From the NCBI GenBank assembly GCA_027575765.1, contig JANBPT010000195.1, positions 1 to 57,994 of the forward strand: a stretch of DNA of 57,994 nucleotides, read 5' to 3'. The stretch comes from Tieghemiomyces parasiticus (Eukaryota > Kickxellomycota > Dimargaritomycetes > Dimargaritales > Dimargaritaceae). The translations under genes were made by a program, and so were the position numbers. Below the pieces are notes generated by a model, which saw only the letters and a list, made by a program, of their open reading frames with translations, was not told where the DNA came from and did no database searches. Shown piece by piece: positions 22,651-33,650 of this stretch (position 1 is its first letter; the number at the start of each line of letters is the position of its first letter).

Positions 22651-25600
22651 ATGGATCTCCATTCCAAGGCACCAATGTGTCTAGATTCCGAGGGCTGGGT
22701 AAGTACTACGTGCTTCATACGGGTCTACTTCGGGGTGGGATGCGACTAGACACTATGCGAGGGGTTTAATTGGCGCCGCAAGCACGTCTCGCGCGGCACC
22801 TGCTGGGAAAAATCGACCTTGACCCACCAAAGCCCGGTTGAGTCGACATCGACACGTATACACTGGCAAGTGCACCTCAACCAGCGTCAACCCGCTGGCC
22901 ACAAAATTTATGATACTAACTCTCTACTGTACTTCCCCATACTAACCAATGTCCGAACGCAATTTAATCCGCTGGTCAAGGGCCCCTGGAGTGACCACCG
23001 TACTGTGGACCTGACGACCTGCTTTGAGGATGGGTAAGTCGTAAAGATATCTGCGTTAAACGCAGGAGTATCCCGGAGGTTATCTTGTCAAGCGCGAACC
23101 ATTTCAATGAATGCCATCTGTGTATTCACAACCAACGGGCTTGGAAGCCCCTTCTGAAGGCTTAGATCGCACAAACTAACTTTCAGTCGACCGATGCTAT
23201 CTACCATGCCCTTTCCCCCTTTCGCAGCGTCCTGGGTCCCGCTATCTTCGGTTTGTTCTTCGCGGCGGGCGCCTACCGCTTACATACACTGCGCTCCCGC
23301 CCGGCCTACCCCGCCACGTTCACCATGACCCGCCACTACTACGCCAAGCAGGCCCTCCTCCTGACATCGATCGGCATCAGCGCTTACGAAACCTGGATTG
23401 CCGCCCGGCTGACGGGAACTTACGCCGCGACGGTTCCTGCCCTGGGTTTCCTAGCCCAGACCCTGGCCTTGGGGTTCGCCCTTTTCCTCAGTCATCTGGA
23501 GCACACACGTAGCCGAATCGCCTCGGGCACTCTCCTGCTGTTCCAGCTGGCCTTGCTGATGTACAGCGCAGTGCGGCTGCGTACCTGGCACCTGATCAAG
23601 ATGCCCCAGGGCTACGCCGCCCTGTTCAACGCGGCTGTCATCTCCTTCGTCGCCCTGGCTGCCTCATTTGTCGCCGAACTCTACCCCAAACCGCGTTCCG
23701 ACTATCTGTTGCCCACCGAAGACATGGACCACAACAGCCCAGAGGAGGAGGCTAACGTCTTCTCGCGGATCAGTTTCTCCTGGATGTCTCCTATGCTGTC
23801 CCTCGGTTACCAGCGCGTACTGACTCAGGATGACATGGTAGACCTGCCGCGTGACACCCAGACCGCCACGGTGTCGGACAACTTCCAGGATCGCTGGCAG
23901 CGCGAACTGGCCCGCGACCGACCCTCCTTGGCGCGCGCCTGCGTGCTGACCTTCGGGGCTCCGTTTGCCTTGGCCGCCTTTTTCAAGGCCGGTCAGGACC
24001 TGCTGGCCTTCGCGCAGCCCCAGCTGCTGCGCCGCCTGCTCAACTTCGTGCAGGACTACTATAGCGATGCGCCACAGCCCGTGGCCAACGGCTATTTTAT
24101 CGCCCTTACCATGTTCGCCACCGCCCTCCTCCAGACCACCCTGCTGCACCAGTACTTCCAGATCTGTACCATGGTGGGTCTGCGCGTTCGTGCCGGGCTG
24201 GTCACCGCCATCTACCAGAAATCCCTCCGCCTATCCAACGCAGCCCGCCAGAAGTTCACCGTCGGTGAGATTGTCAACCACATGAGCGTGGACGCCCAGC
24301 GCCTGTCCGACATGACCACCTACCTCCATATGGCCTGGAGTGGCCTGTTCCAAATCGCCCTCTGCCTGTACTATCTCTACCAGGCCCTGGGCTGGAGCGC
24401 TTTCGCCGGTGTAGGTGTGATGGTCGTGGCCATCCCGTGGAATGGCTATATCGCCACCAGTATGCGCAGTCTGCAGAAGAAACAGATGGCCAACAAGGAC
24501 ACCCGAATTAAGCTCATGGACGAGCTGCTCAACGGCATGAAGGTCATCAAGCTGTACGCCTGGGAGGGCGCCTTCCTGGACCGCGTGCGCGAGGTGCGTA
24601 ACAACCGTGAGCTGGCCACCCTTAAGGACTTTGGTCGCTTGTTCGCTCTCAATTCCTTCACCATGACGATCACTCCGTTCCTGGTGTCCTTAGCCACGTT
24701 CAGTGTCTACGCCGTTTTCGACAACCACTCGCGCGGTCCGCTCACCGCCGACCTCATCTTCGTGTCGCTGACACTACTCAACCTGCTCCGTTTCCCGCTC
24801 ATGATGCTACCCATGATCATGGCCACCCTCGTTGAGGCCGGTGTCGCCGTGGGCCGGATTTTCGGCTTCCTCACCAGCGAGGAGCTCGACACTAACGCCG
24901 TGGAGCGCACTGACTACGTGCATCGCACCCAGCTGTACCGCTCCGGAGACGGTGCTGCTGAACCTACAGGGGAGCACTTGCCCCTGGTCGAGGTCACCGA
25001 CGGCACCTTCACGTGGCTCAACAACGACGACACTCCCACCCTCCGCGACATCAACCTGAAGGCCCATGCCGGCGAACTCGTCTCCGTTGTAGGTCGTGTG
25101 GGTAGCGGCAAGTCCTCTCTCATTTCTGCTCTCCTGGGTGATATGCGCCGGATTGCCGGCAAGGTGACGGTGCGCGGTCACGTCGCCTACGTGTCTCAGC
25201 AGCCCTGGATCATGAACGCCACCCTGCGCGAGAATATTCTATTTGGCCACCGCTACGATCCGACCTTTTACCAAAAGACCATCGAGGTCTGCGCCCTGCA
25301 GCAGGATATCGATATGCTGAGCGCCGGGGACCTGACCGAGATTGGCGAAAAGGGTATTAACCTGTCCGGTGGTCAAAAGGCCCGCGTGTCGCTGGCCCGC
25401 GCCGTGTATGCCCGCGCCGATGTGTACCTGCTTGATGACCCCCTCTCCGCAGTGGACGCCCACGTGGGCCGTCACATCTTTGAGCATGCTTTGGGCCCCC
25501 ACGGTCTACTCCGCACCCGCGCCCGCATCCTGGTTACTCACGCTGTCCAGTTCCTGTCCAAGGCGGACCGCATAATTATGCTGCGCGAGGGTCAAGTGGA

Positions 25601-27776
25601 CGAACAGGGCAGCTTCCGCGAACTTATGCGCCAGAAAACGGCCCTGTACCGCCTGATCCGCGAGTTCACCATGGAGGAGGACCCTTCCGCCGGTGGGGTG
25701 GGCATCAGTGGCAGTGTGACTGACCTCACTGCCACCCCTGAGGAGAGCGGCAGCTCCCGCGTGCCGTCCCCGCGACTGTCCCCCACGATGGACCCGTTCG
25801 GCAAATCGCCTTCCCATTCCATCTACCGTGACGACACCCCCGTGGCCACCGACGACGTTGAGGCCGTGGAGCAGGCGGGTGAGTGCGAAGAGGCTGGTAA
25901 GCTCACCAAATGCGCCCCACCGCCGCGCCCCGTCATGCGCCGCGCGTCTCTAGCCTCGGTGGGCGAGATCAATCGGCGCAAGCTTCAGACCACGCAGAAC
26001 GCTGACCTGATGACTACCGAGACCTCTGTCCGCGGGCAAGTCTCGTGGGACGTGTACTTGGCCTACCTCCGCTCCTGCTCCCCGCAGGCTGTGTTCCTCT
26101 ACTTGAGCATGCTCGTGGCCAGCAAGGTCCTGGCAGTCTGCGGCAACCTCTGGCTCAAGCACTGGTCTAACGTGAATGAGCAGACCCCTGCCGATGAGGT
26201 AGACAACGGTTTGTACCTCGGCGTGTATGGCATGATTGGGCTCTTCTCGGCGGCCTGCTCCCTGGCCATGTCGCTGGTGGTGTGGTTGCTGTGCGCCATC
26301 CGCGCCGCGCGTACCACTCACGAGTCCATGCTTAAGCACATTGTGCGTGCTCCCATGTCCTTCTTTGATACCACGCCGCTGGGCCGTATCCTCAACCGCT
26401 TCTCCAAGGACCAGTACACCATTGACGAGACTCTGCCTCGCTCCTTCACAGGCTACCTGGGCGTACTGACGAGCCTGGTGATGGTCGTGGCCGTCATCGC
26501 AACCTCGACGCCGATCTTTATGACCATGTTCATTCCGCTCTCCGTGGTGTACCTGTGGATTCAGCGCTACTACCTGGCCACTTCACGCGAGCTGAAGCGC
26601 CTCGACTCTACCACGCGCTCGCCGATCTACGCGCACTTCCAGGAGTCCCTGGGCGGCGTGAGTACCATCCGGGCGTACGAACAGACCGGCCGGTTCGTGG
26701 CCGAGAACGAATTCCGTTTGGAGCTCAACCAGCGTGCCTACTACCCGTACCTGGCCCTTAACCGGTGGCTCGCCGTACGACTGGAGCTCATGGGCGCCAT
26801 CATTATCTTGGGCGCCAGTCTGTTCTCGGTTATCACCCTGGTGTACCTGGGCGGCATTGACGTCGGCCTGGTGGGTCTCTCCATGACCTATTCGCTCGAC
26901 ATTACCCAGACCCTCAACTGGTGCATCCGCCAGTCAGTTGAGGTTGAGACCAACATTGTTTCCATGGAACGCATCAATGAGTACAGTGAACTGGCGTCGG
27001 AGGCCCCCGAGATTATCGAGGACCACCGCCCAGAACCCACTTGGCCCCAGCGCGGCGAAGTCATCTTCGACCGTTACGCCACCCGCTACCGCCCAGGCCT
27101 CGACTTGGTCCTGCGGGGCATCAGCTTCACGGTGAAGCCCCGCGAAAAGGTCGGGATTGTGGGCCGTACGGGCGCCGGCAAGAGTAGCCTGACCCTGGCG
27201 CTGTTCCGACTGATCGAGGCGGCGGAAGGCCGGATCGTGATTGATGGCGAAGACATTAGCCAGCTCGGACTGTTTGACCTCCGTTCGCGACTAAGTATCA
27301 TCCCCCAGGACCCCGTCCTATTTACCGGCACTCTGCGCGAAAACCTGGACCCGTTCGGCACCTATACGGACGACGCAGAACTCTGGCGCGTCCTGGAGAA
27401 TGCCCACCTTAAGGACTATGTAACATCCCTCAAAGATGGCTTGGAATACCAGGTTCACCAAGGTGGCGAGAATTTCTCGGTGGGCCAGCGCCAGCTCATT
27501 TGCTTGGCCCGCGCTCTCCTTCGTCGAGCTAGCGTGCTCGTGCTCGACGAGGCCACTGCTGCCATTGATGTGGAGACTGACAAAATTATCCAGGAAACCA
27601 TCCGCCGCGAGTTTTCCCACTGCACCATTCTCACTATCGCCCATCGCATCAATACCGTCCTGGACAACGACCGCATCATCGTGATGGAGGCTGGAAAGAT
27701 TGTCGAGTTTGATACCCCGGCTAACCTCCTGGCGGACAAACAGTCCGTGTTTAGCAGTCTGGCCAGTGAACCTTAG
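22651..27776 (+). CDS. Full-length MRP/ABCC-type transporter (Ycf1/Bpt1-like)
   Basis: This three-exon gene encodes 1549 aa. Exons are 22651-22698, 22981-23033 and 23228-27776. The first two code for the hallmark N terminus CLDSEGWGPWSDHRT then DLTTCFEDG, matching the EGWGP and CFxDG motifs that open fungal vacuolar MRPs. Intron 1 holds TACTAAC branch-site matches. The order is a TMD0 helix bundle and linker, TMD1, NBD1, TMD2, NBD2. NBD1 has Walker A GRVGSGKSS (near residue 655), signature LSGGQKARVSLARA and Walker B VYLLDD. NBD2 has Walker A GRTGAGKSS (near 1346), a signature starting with Phe (FSVGQRQ) and VLVLDEATAAID. It should pump glutathione or other organic-anion conjugates, most likely into the vacuole. 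The substrate is inferred from family. The 3' neighbour is convergent, 268 bp away. Codon use is strongly biased to C/G third positions, consistent with high expression. Confidence 0.95.
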
Positions 27777-28044
27777 ACACCTGAAGGTACATAGGCCCGG
27801 TTTCCGAATTGTCTTTAGCCTATTTTATATCCTGTTTAGTTGTTCGCCGGCTTCTTTGCTCTGTAACGTGCTCGTTACTCAATTTTTTTACCATTTACCC
27901 TCTGGACCATAAAACTTTCATCGTCAGTTAAGTTTGCAAGTTGGGCTGAAGGTTTTCTGGCATGTCAACTTCGGCAGCCATGCCCCTGTTATCGTGAAGA
28001 ATTGGTTTATGTTTTTACCCACTATTAATAGAAATGACGTTTGA

Positions 28045-30718
28045 CTAGGGGCCTGGAGAAGAGAGGGGAATGGCACCCAGCGCAGCCGCCAAATCCGCCC
28101 GACGTCGGGAAACCAGGGAGCTGGTCGGCACACTACCAGGGATGGGGAAGGCTGGTGGGCTGAATGGGCGGGTGGCCCGGGCCGCCGAAGGGGACGGTTG
28201 CTGGCCAGTGGAGCTCGGTGCAGCTGAACCGGCTACCTGGTTATTGTCCTTAGTATCGACCAACGCGGGGCTATCGAGGCCCGGCCCATCCGCGCTAACA
28301 GACTCCGTCGGATTAACGAACTCGCGCAGGATCCCCGCTGCCATGTAATCGATATACTCTCGGGCCGGTGGGTAGACGGCCAGCATGTTAAGGAAGCCGT
28401 GCGAAATACCCTCAATTATTTGGACATGTGTGGTGGTATCGAGGTGGGTCTCAAGTTGAGCGCAGTCGGTGCCGGTGAGCAAGTCGTGCCATTTTCCAGA
28501 GGGGTTGGCCTCCACCTGGACCGCCGATGCTGTGCCGTTGCCGTCGGTGGCGGCGGAAGCGGCGAACATGGACGGCGGCTCGACGTCTGACATTTCGGAC
28601 TCTTCGGGATGGCCACCCGTGAAGAAGTGCACGGCCACCTGCGGGTCAGACTTCGGCGCCCCGGCCACGTCGAGTGGTGTGAGGGCATGTCGATTGGCAA
28701 ACGAACGGTGGCGACGTTGGCTGGTCGGTTTACCCCTGTTCTCCTTACCGCTATTACAGTGGCCCTCCGCCTCTACCGTCGACAGCCGGGTGGCCAGACG
28801 GTGCTTAGCCTCCCGGATCCGCGCGGCCAGTACGATGGTATCGTCGACGAGGGGATCCTTTTCACCACAGACGAAACAGGTATGTGGGAACTGAGCCAAC
28901 AGGTGGTCTGGGGCGACCACCGGGGAGATGTAGTAGTTGCGACTAAAATCCGGGCGGTTGTTGGGGCCAATGTAGAGGATGGCCATGGCGCGCTGCAGGT
29001 CAGCCGGCAGGAGACGGTCGTTAATAAAGCAAGAACGGCTGCTCATGGCCAGGCGAGTACGCGTTGGTTTCGCGCCGACCAGGTCATGGCTTCTTTGCTC
29101 GGACTTTTCCCTTGTCGCCTGTGTCGTGGTGGTAACCACCGTAGCGACCTCCTCCGCATCACTGAGCGCCGGTGTGGAGGCCTCGCCTGCCTCGGTCCCT
29201 GCAGTACTCCCTCCACCTCCCAGGTATTGTGCAGATGTCGTGCGGGATAGCGCGGCGGCCTCCTGGGGATCAAACACTACTACTCGGTCGGCGATGGTCG
29301 GACCGTGGCGCCGGCGCCACCGACTGTGGGTATCAGGTCGGGTGGCGAGTGGAGAGCGGTGGTGCAGGTGGTCCCGGGTGGCCAGCATGGACGGTAGCCG
29401 CTCGTCGGAACTCATGTTACGCATCCGCTGATAGTCCTGGCCAGACATCCAGCTAGTAAAGTTGAAATCAAAGCACCCGTAGACGAGGAGAAGTCCGGCA
29501 GGCCGCGGGAGACGGGTTAGTTCCCCCCGAGGAATAGATATGGTCAGGTCGGGGAACTCGAGGATTTGGAGGGTAACCCCGGCCGCCAAATTGCCACCGG
29601 CCGAGTCACCGACGAGGGAGATGCGGATCGGATCCACGGGGCTGTTAGCGTCTTCGGCGTCGTGCCACCCGGCCAGACCGATGCAGGCCCCGTTGGTTTC
29701 GACCAGAAGGCGATAAAAGTCGAAGCACTCTTCGAGCGCGAATGGGAACGGGAATTCGGGAGCCTTACGGTAGTTGATGCTAACGACCGGTACGCCCAGC
29801 TGCTTGGCCCAGATACGAAGGTAATCCTCGTGACAGCTCGGGTCCATGGCCACAAATCCGCCCCCGGGGACATGGTACAGCACAGAACGAGCCGTACGGA
29901 ACTGCGCGGGAGAGCCAGCGAAGAATACCTTGACCTCAAATGGATGGTCGCGGAGGTACGGCTGGTGTGGCCGCAGGCGAGCGGGCCGGTCCAAGGTCAG
30001 GGTACGACACAGGTCGACTGGGGTGTAGTTGAAGTGGGTCAAGAGGCGGAGGTACGGGTTGTGACTCTTGTTCCAACCCACCCGCATGTGCTCGACGGTG
30101 GCGGTCCTTTGGATACGACGTAGTTTCTCGTCGGCCAGATGGGGTAGGCACAGGTATAAACCCGTGAAGAGGATGGACAGTGAATCCCGCAGAAACTTGG
30201 GACGCACGTTCATGGCCGTCCAGAAGCCAACGTCGAGCGCTGTGAAGATGTAGGTCGCACGGAAGTAGGCTGGTGTGTAGAGCCGGGCCAGCGGCTCGCT
30301 GCCGTTCATGCCGAGCAGGACAAATAACCGTCGCAGGACGTACTGCGCAGTCCAGGTGGCCAATACGAGCTTCCAAGGTGCCACGCGACCTGGATGGGGG
30401 GGCAGTGTAATATAGGAGGGGAACAGGGGGTGGGCAGGCTTGGTTAGGTCGGATGGCGATGGAGCGCATTGCAAAGCGTAGTGATAACAGGGGGGGGATG
30501 ACGATCATGCCCTTTCACGTGCGGACAGCGCCAGTGGGGTAGCCTAGCGACTGTCCCAGACGGTCAAACCTACCCAGTGCACTATCAAAGGACCGTAGCC
30601 ATAACGGTAAGTATTCTGTCTTGGCCCGGCTCAGAAACACAGTGGCTAAGGCTGTCAAGATGGCTACCTGGAGGCGACTCCAGGTGGCGGACGGTTTACC
30701 CACGACGTGGTCTAGCAT
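28045..30718 (-). CDS. Hormone-sensitive-lipase-family alpha/beta hydrolase with N-terminal membrane region
   Basis: I model two exons, 30574-30718 and 28045-30389, giving 829 aa. The donor is GTAGGT, the acceptor CCAG and the branch site CTAAC, and the junction is in frame. Exon 1 starts at the ATG at 30718. The hydrophobic N-terminal region suggests membrane or lipid-droplet association. The hydrolase core has the oxyanion segment YHVPGGGFVAMDP and the nucleophile elbow GDSAGGN (Ser near 311). It also has an acid in CGEKDPLVDD (Asp near 560) and the catalytic His in GISHGFLNM (near 712). This is the HSL/esterase family, which acts on acyl esters such as acylglycerols or sterol esters. Between Ser and Asp lies a long low-complexity insert rich in Thr, Ser and Arg. 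A second insert precedes the His, and a Pro/Ser-rich tail follows it. Such inserts often carry regulatory phosphosites, which here is inference. Confidence 0.85.
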
Positions 30719-31928
30719 CGCGAAATCAAAGCAAGATAATGTAAGTGAATCAATGGACCATGTACAAGATCTATGTTTTGGCTAGGGGGGCGCAGTATCG
30801 TGGTCAAAGGGAAAGGTGAGTGATAAAAGGCTATAGGCTTGGAATAAGGTGAGGTTGTGAAAACGCGATTAGGTATAGTGTCCTATCCCATAAGCAGATT
30901 CCAGGACGGGAGGCCGAGTTTTCTCTTTTATACGCTTCGCCAACCACTGGATTACATTCGCCAGGCATATCGAACCCCCTATTCATCCCTCCCCAAAAAC
31001 TCATCGACCGGCCAGTCCCCCGAAAGGAAAATAGTCTAACCGGCGACAATCTCCCGTCGTAACGCTCCGATGGATGGAGGTGTCTTCGCAGTGTCCAGAT
31101 ATGCCCCACGGGTGGAGACCGACAAGAACGGCGGCAACAGCATAGGTGTGACAGACGTTGGCGCAATCGGATGACGGAGTTGAGGAAGGGGGAGGAGGCG
31201 TGACTTGCTGGGCCCCGCCACCTTACTGGTCCAGAATAAGGATAATCTTCAAAGGGCGCCCTGTGCCTGTGGGCAACCATCTCTCGCATGTGAAATCCTC
31301 TAGCCTGCGGGGCTTAAGCTATTGGCCTTTGTACCACCTTGTCTTCGACGCCAGCAACTCTTCCACTTTCACTTTAAGAGTGCCTGAACCACCTGCATCC
31401 CGCTAACCTAACCGCACAATGCCAGGACTCTTCCCTTTACTGGCCGATAAAGCTGAGGTGCTGGTCAGTCTATTCCCCCTTCTTATCCGTACCCAATCTA
31501 TGAGCACCCCTCTTGCAGCCCCATATCAAGGCAGATGGGAGAGGTCGCTTCAAAATACGGTTTGCCCCAGAGTACTATCCACGCACGCCATTTTGAACAG
31601 CTGAAACTGCACGTTACACATCTACTTACGCCGCCGATGCCTACAACTCAAGACCTGAGTGCCTTTCATTTGCCCTCTTTGGGGCAGCCGGCGGATGGAT
31701 AGATGCCAACCTTGGCCTAAGATCGAGAGACCTTGCTGAAATGACATTTAATAACGTCGCACCTGGATAACTGGCATTAAGAAGGGAGATAGTCCAGCGG
31801 AAAGGTGGCCCTAGGTTGTACAGTCGTAGTCAAATACAAGCGCAGCGGACTAGCCGTTCCAAATGGGGCCACACACACACAAACAAACAAACACAGTCAA
31901 ACGCGCACAGTACCTTCCCTCGCCCAAC
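30719..31928. other. Intergenic gap between the lipase promoter and the STI1 3' end
   Basis: Both neighbours are on the - strand. No gene supported. 31400-31800 is of mixed composition and 31868-31895 is a short CA/AAAC microsatellite-like tract just beyond the STI1 stop. A - strand frame at 30831-31289 has no domain. Confidence 0.5.
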
Positions 31929-33650
31929 CTAACCCACGCGGATAATGCCGGCGTTGATGAGCTTGTTGATCTTGGCCGACACAGTTGGGTTCTTCATGTG
32001 CTCACGCACAGCCTGCGGGTTGCTTTGCATCTGCTGGAGGATCTGTTGCATGATCGGGTCCGCCATGATGGACTGGATCTCGGGATCAGACGCCGCGCGA
32101 CGCATGGCCTCTTGGCGGGCCTCGGGGGTGTCGGACTGGGCATCATTGAGGGCCTGGTAGCACTTCATCGTCTGCTGGTCAAGCTCGTGCGTGTGGCGAC
32201 CCTCCGTGTCCAGGTCACGCGCCATCTGGCACGTTTCCAAACATTTGGTGTACTCCTTCTTGAAAAATTCGAGGTTGGCCTTGCGTACGTAGGCCTTGAC
32301 AAACTTGGGGTCCAGCGCCAGGCACGTTTCGCAGTCCTTGTATGCCTCGGGGAACGCCATCAGCTTCGTGTAGGCCGCCGACCGATTGCTGTAGCTCCGG
32401 GGATCCTCGGGGGCCCGTGCGATAGCCTCGGTGTACTGCTTCACGGCCTCCGCGTAGTTCTGTTCCTTGAACGCCGCGTTACCGGCCTCGCGCGCCTTCT
32501 CGGCCAGCTCCGGACTCAGGTATGCCTGCCGCTCAGCCTCGCGCTGGGCCTTCTCCAGCGCCTTGAGTTTGTTGAGCGTATCGGGCGTGCGGTGCTCAGT
32601 GAGTGACTTTTGGTAGTAGCGGATGGCATTGGGCAGGTCCTCCTTCTTGCTGTAGGCGTTTCCGATGCGCGCGAAGGCCTTGGCAATCACCTTGTAGTCA
32701 GTCCGGTGGTCGCGGCCCACTGCCACGGCCTCCTCACAGGTGGCGATGCATGCATCGTACTCGCCCTGTTCAAACTGCACCGCCGCCTTGTTGGTCAGAA
32801 TCGTGACGTTGGTGCTGTCCAGCTCCCAGGCCTTGTCATAGTGGGCCAGGGCGTCGGCGAACTGGCGCTTCTTGTAACACTGGTTACCCAGGTCCTTCTC
32901 GGCCAGGGCTTCCTGCTTGCGCTGCTCCTCCTCGGTAAGCTCAGTAGGCTCGGGCGTGGGTGGCTTCGCCGGGGCCGACTTGGCGGCCGGTGGGGACCGC
33001 GAGGCGGCCGCAGGCGGGCTGTCCTGGTCCATGGGCTGGTCGTCGTCGCCGAAACCGCCACCCTCGCCGCCCATGCTGACACCGAGCAGGCCCATCATCA
33101 GGTTCATGATGCGCGGATCCTGCATGTGCTGGTTGAGTACGCTGGGATCCTGCTGTATGGCGCGTACTTTGTCCATGAGGTCGGGCTGCGCAAGGTAGGG
33201 GGCCAGCTTGGGGTTCTGCGCCATTTTGCCGACGATATCGCCCGAAAAGATATCATGGATACCGCGCACGCCTTCCGGGTGGTCGCGCTTGAGCAGGGCG
33301 CGTTCGGCGTCGTCGAGACCCTTGCGTAGCTGGGCGTTGTTGGGGTCCAGGGCAAGGCCGGCGTTGAAAGCCTCGCGGGCGTCTTCCAGACGGTCCAGCC
33401 CGTACAACGCGGCACCCTTGCGACCGTAGCCCTTGGGCCAATCGGGCTTGACCTCGACGGTCTTTTCGGCGTCAGCGAGCGCCTCGGTGTACTTCTTGGC
33501 CGAGGCATAGGCCGCCGACCGGTTGCTGTACAAGACGTGGTTCTCGGGGGCAAGTTCGATGGCCTTACCAAAGGTCTCGACGGCCTCGTCGTATTGGCCG
33601 GCGCTGAACTGCTGGTTGCCGATCTGCTTGAGCTCGTCAGCCGTCGCCAT
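31929..33650 (-). CDS. STI1: Hsp70/Hsp90 organising co-chaperone Sti1/Hop
   Basis: This single-exon gene encodes 573 aa, the usual Sti1 length. The start is the ATG at 33650. Sti1 bridges Hsp70 and Hsp90 in the cytosol and passes client proteins between them. TPR1 begins at residue 4 (ELKQIGNQQFSAGQYDEAVE), with the carboxylate-clamp pattern NxxxxxN kept (LYSNRSAAY). A DP1 domain follows (PEGVRGIHDIF, then LMDKVRAIQQDP). Next come an acidic, Pro/Ala linker and TPR2A (EKDLGNQCYKKRQFADALAH). TPR2B (EAGNAAFKEQNYAEAVKQYT, SYSNRSAAY) and a C-terminal DP2 (DPEIQSIMADPIMQQILQQM, IRVG end) complete the protein. All five modules are intact. I saw no obvious heat-shock element in the first few hundred bases upstream. 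Long + strand frames across this gene (31863-32606, 32610-33329) are antisense shadows. Confidence 0.97.
   Translation of the reverse strand: MATADELKQIGNQQFSAGQYDEAVETFGKAIELAPENHVLYSNRSAAYASAKKYTEALADAEKTVEVKPDWPKGYGRKGAALYGLDRLEDAREAFNAGLALDPNNAQLRKGLDDAERALLKRDHPEGVRGIHDIFSGDIVGKMAQNPKLAPYLAQPDLMDKVRAIQQDPSVLNQHMQDPRIMNLMMGLLGVSMGGEGGGFGDDDQPMDQDSPPAAASRSPPAAKSAPAKPPTPEPTELTEEEQRKQEALAEKDLGNQCYKKRQFADALAHYDKAWELDSTNVTILTNKAAVQFEQGEYDACIATCEEAVAVGRDHRTDYKVIAKAFARIGNAYSKKEDLPNAIRYYQKSLTEHRTPDTLNKLKALEKAQREAERQAYLSPELAEKAREAGNAAFKEQNYAEAVKQYTEAIARAPEDPRSYSNRSAAYTKLMAFPEAYKDCETCLALDPKFVKAYVRKANLEFFKKEYTKCLETCQMARDLDTEGRHTHELDQQTMKCYQALNDAQSDTPEARQEAMRRAASDPEIQSIMADPIMQQILQQMQSNPQAVREHMKNPTVSAKINKLINAGIIRVG

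Noticed and set aside
23664..27739. Numerous - strand frames inside the ABC transporter, and a second + frame set
   Set aside because: Shadows produced by strong C/G third-position bias; none has a known domain.
31863..33329. Two long + strand frames (247 and 239 codons) opposite STI1
   Set aside because: Antisense shadows of a GC-rich, highly conserved coding sequence; Leu/Val/Arg/His-rich with no family.
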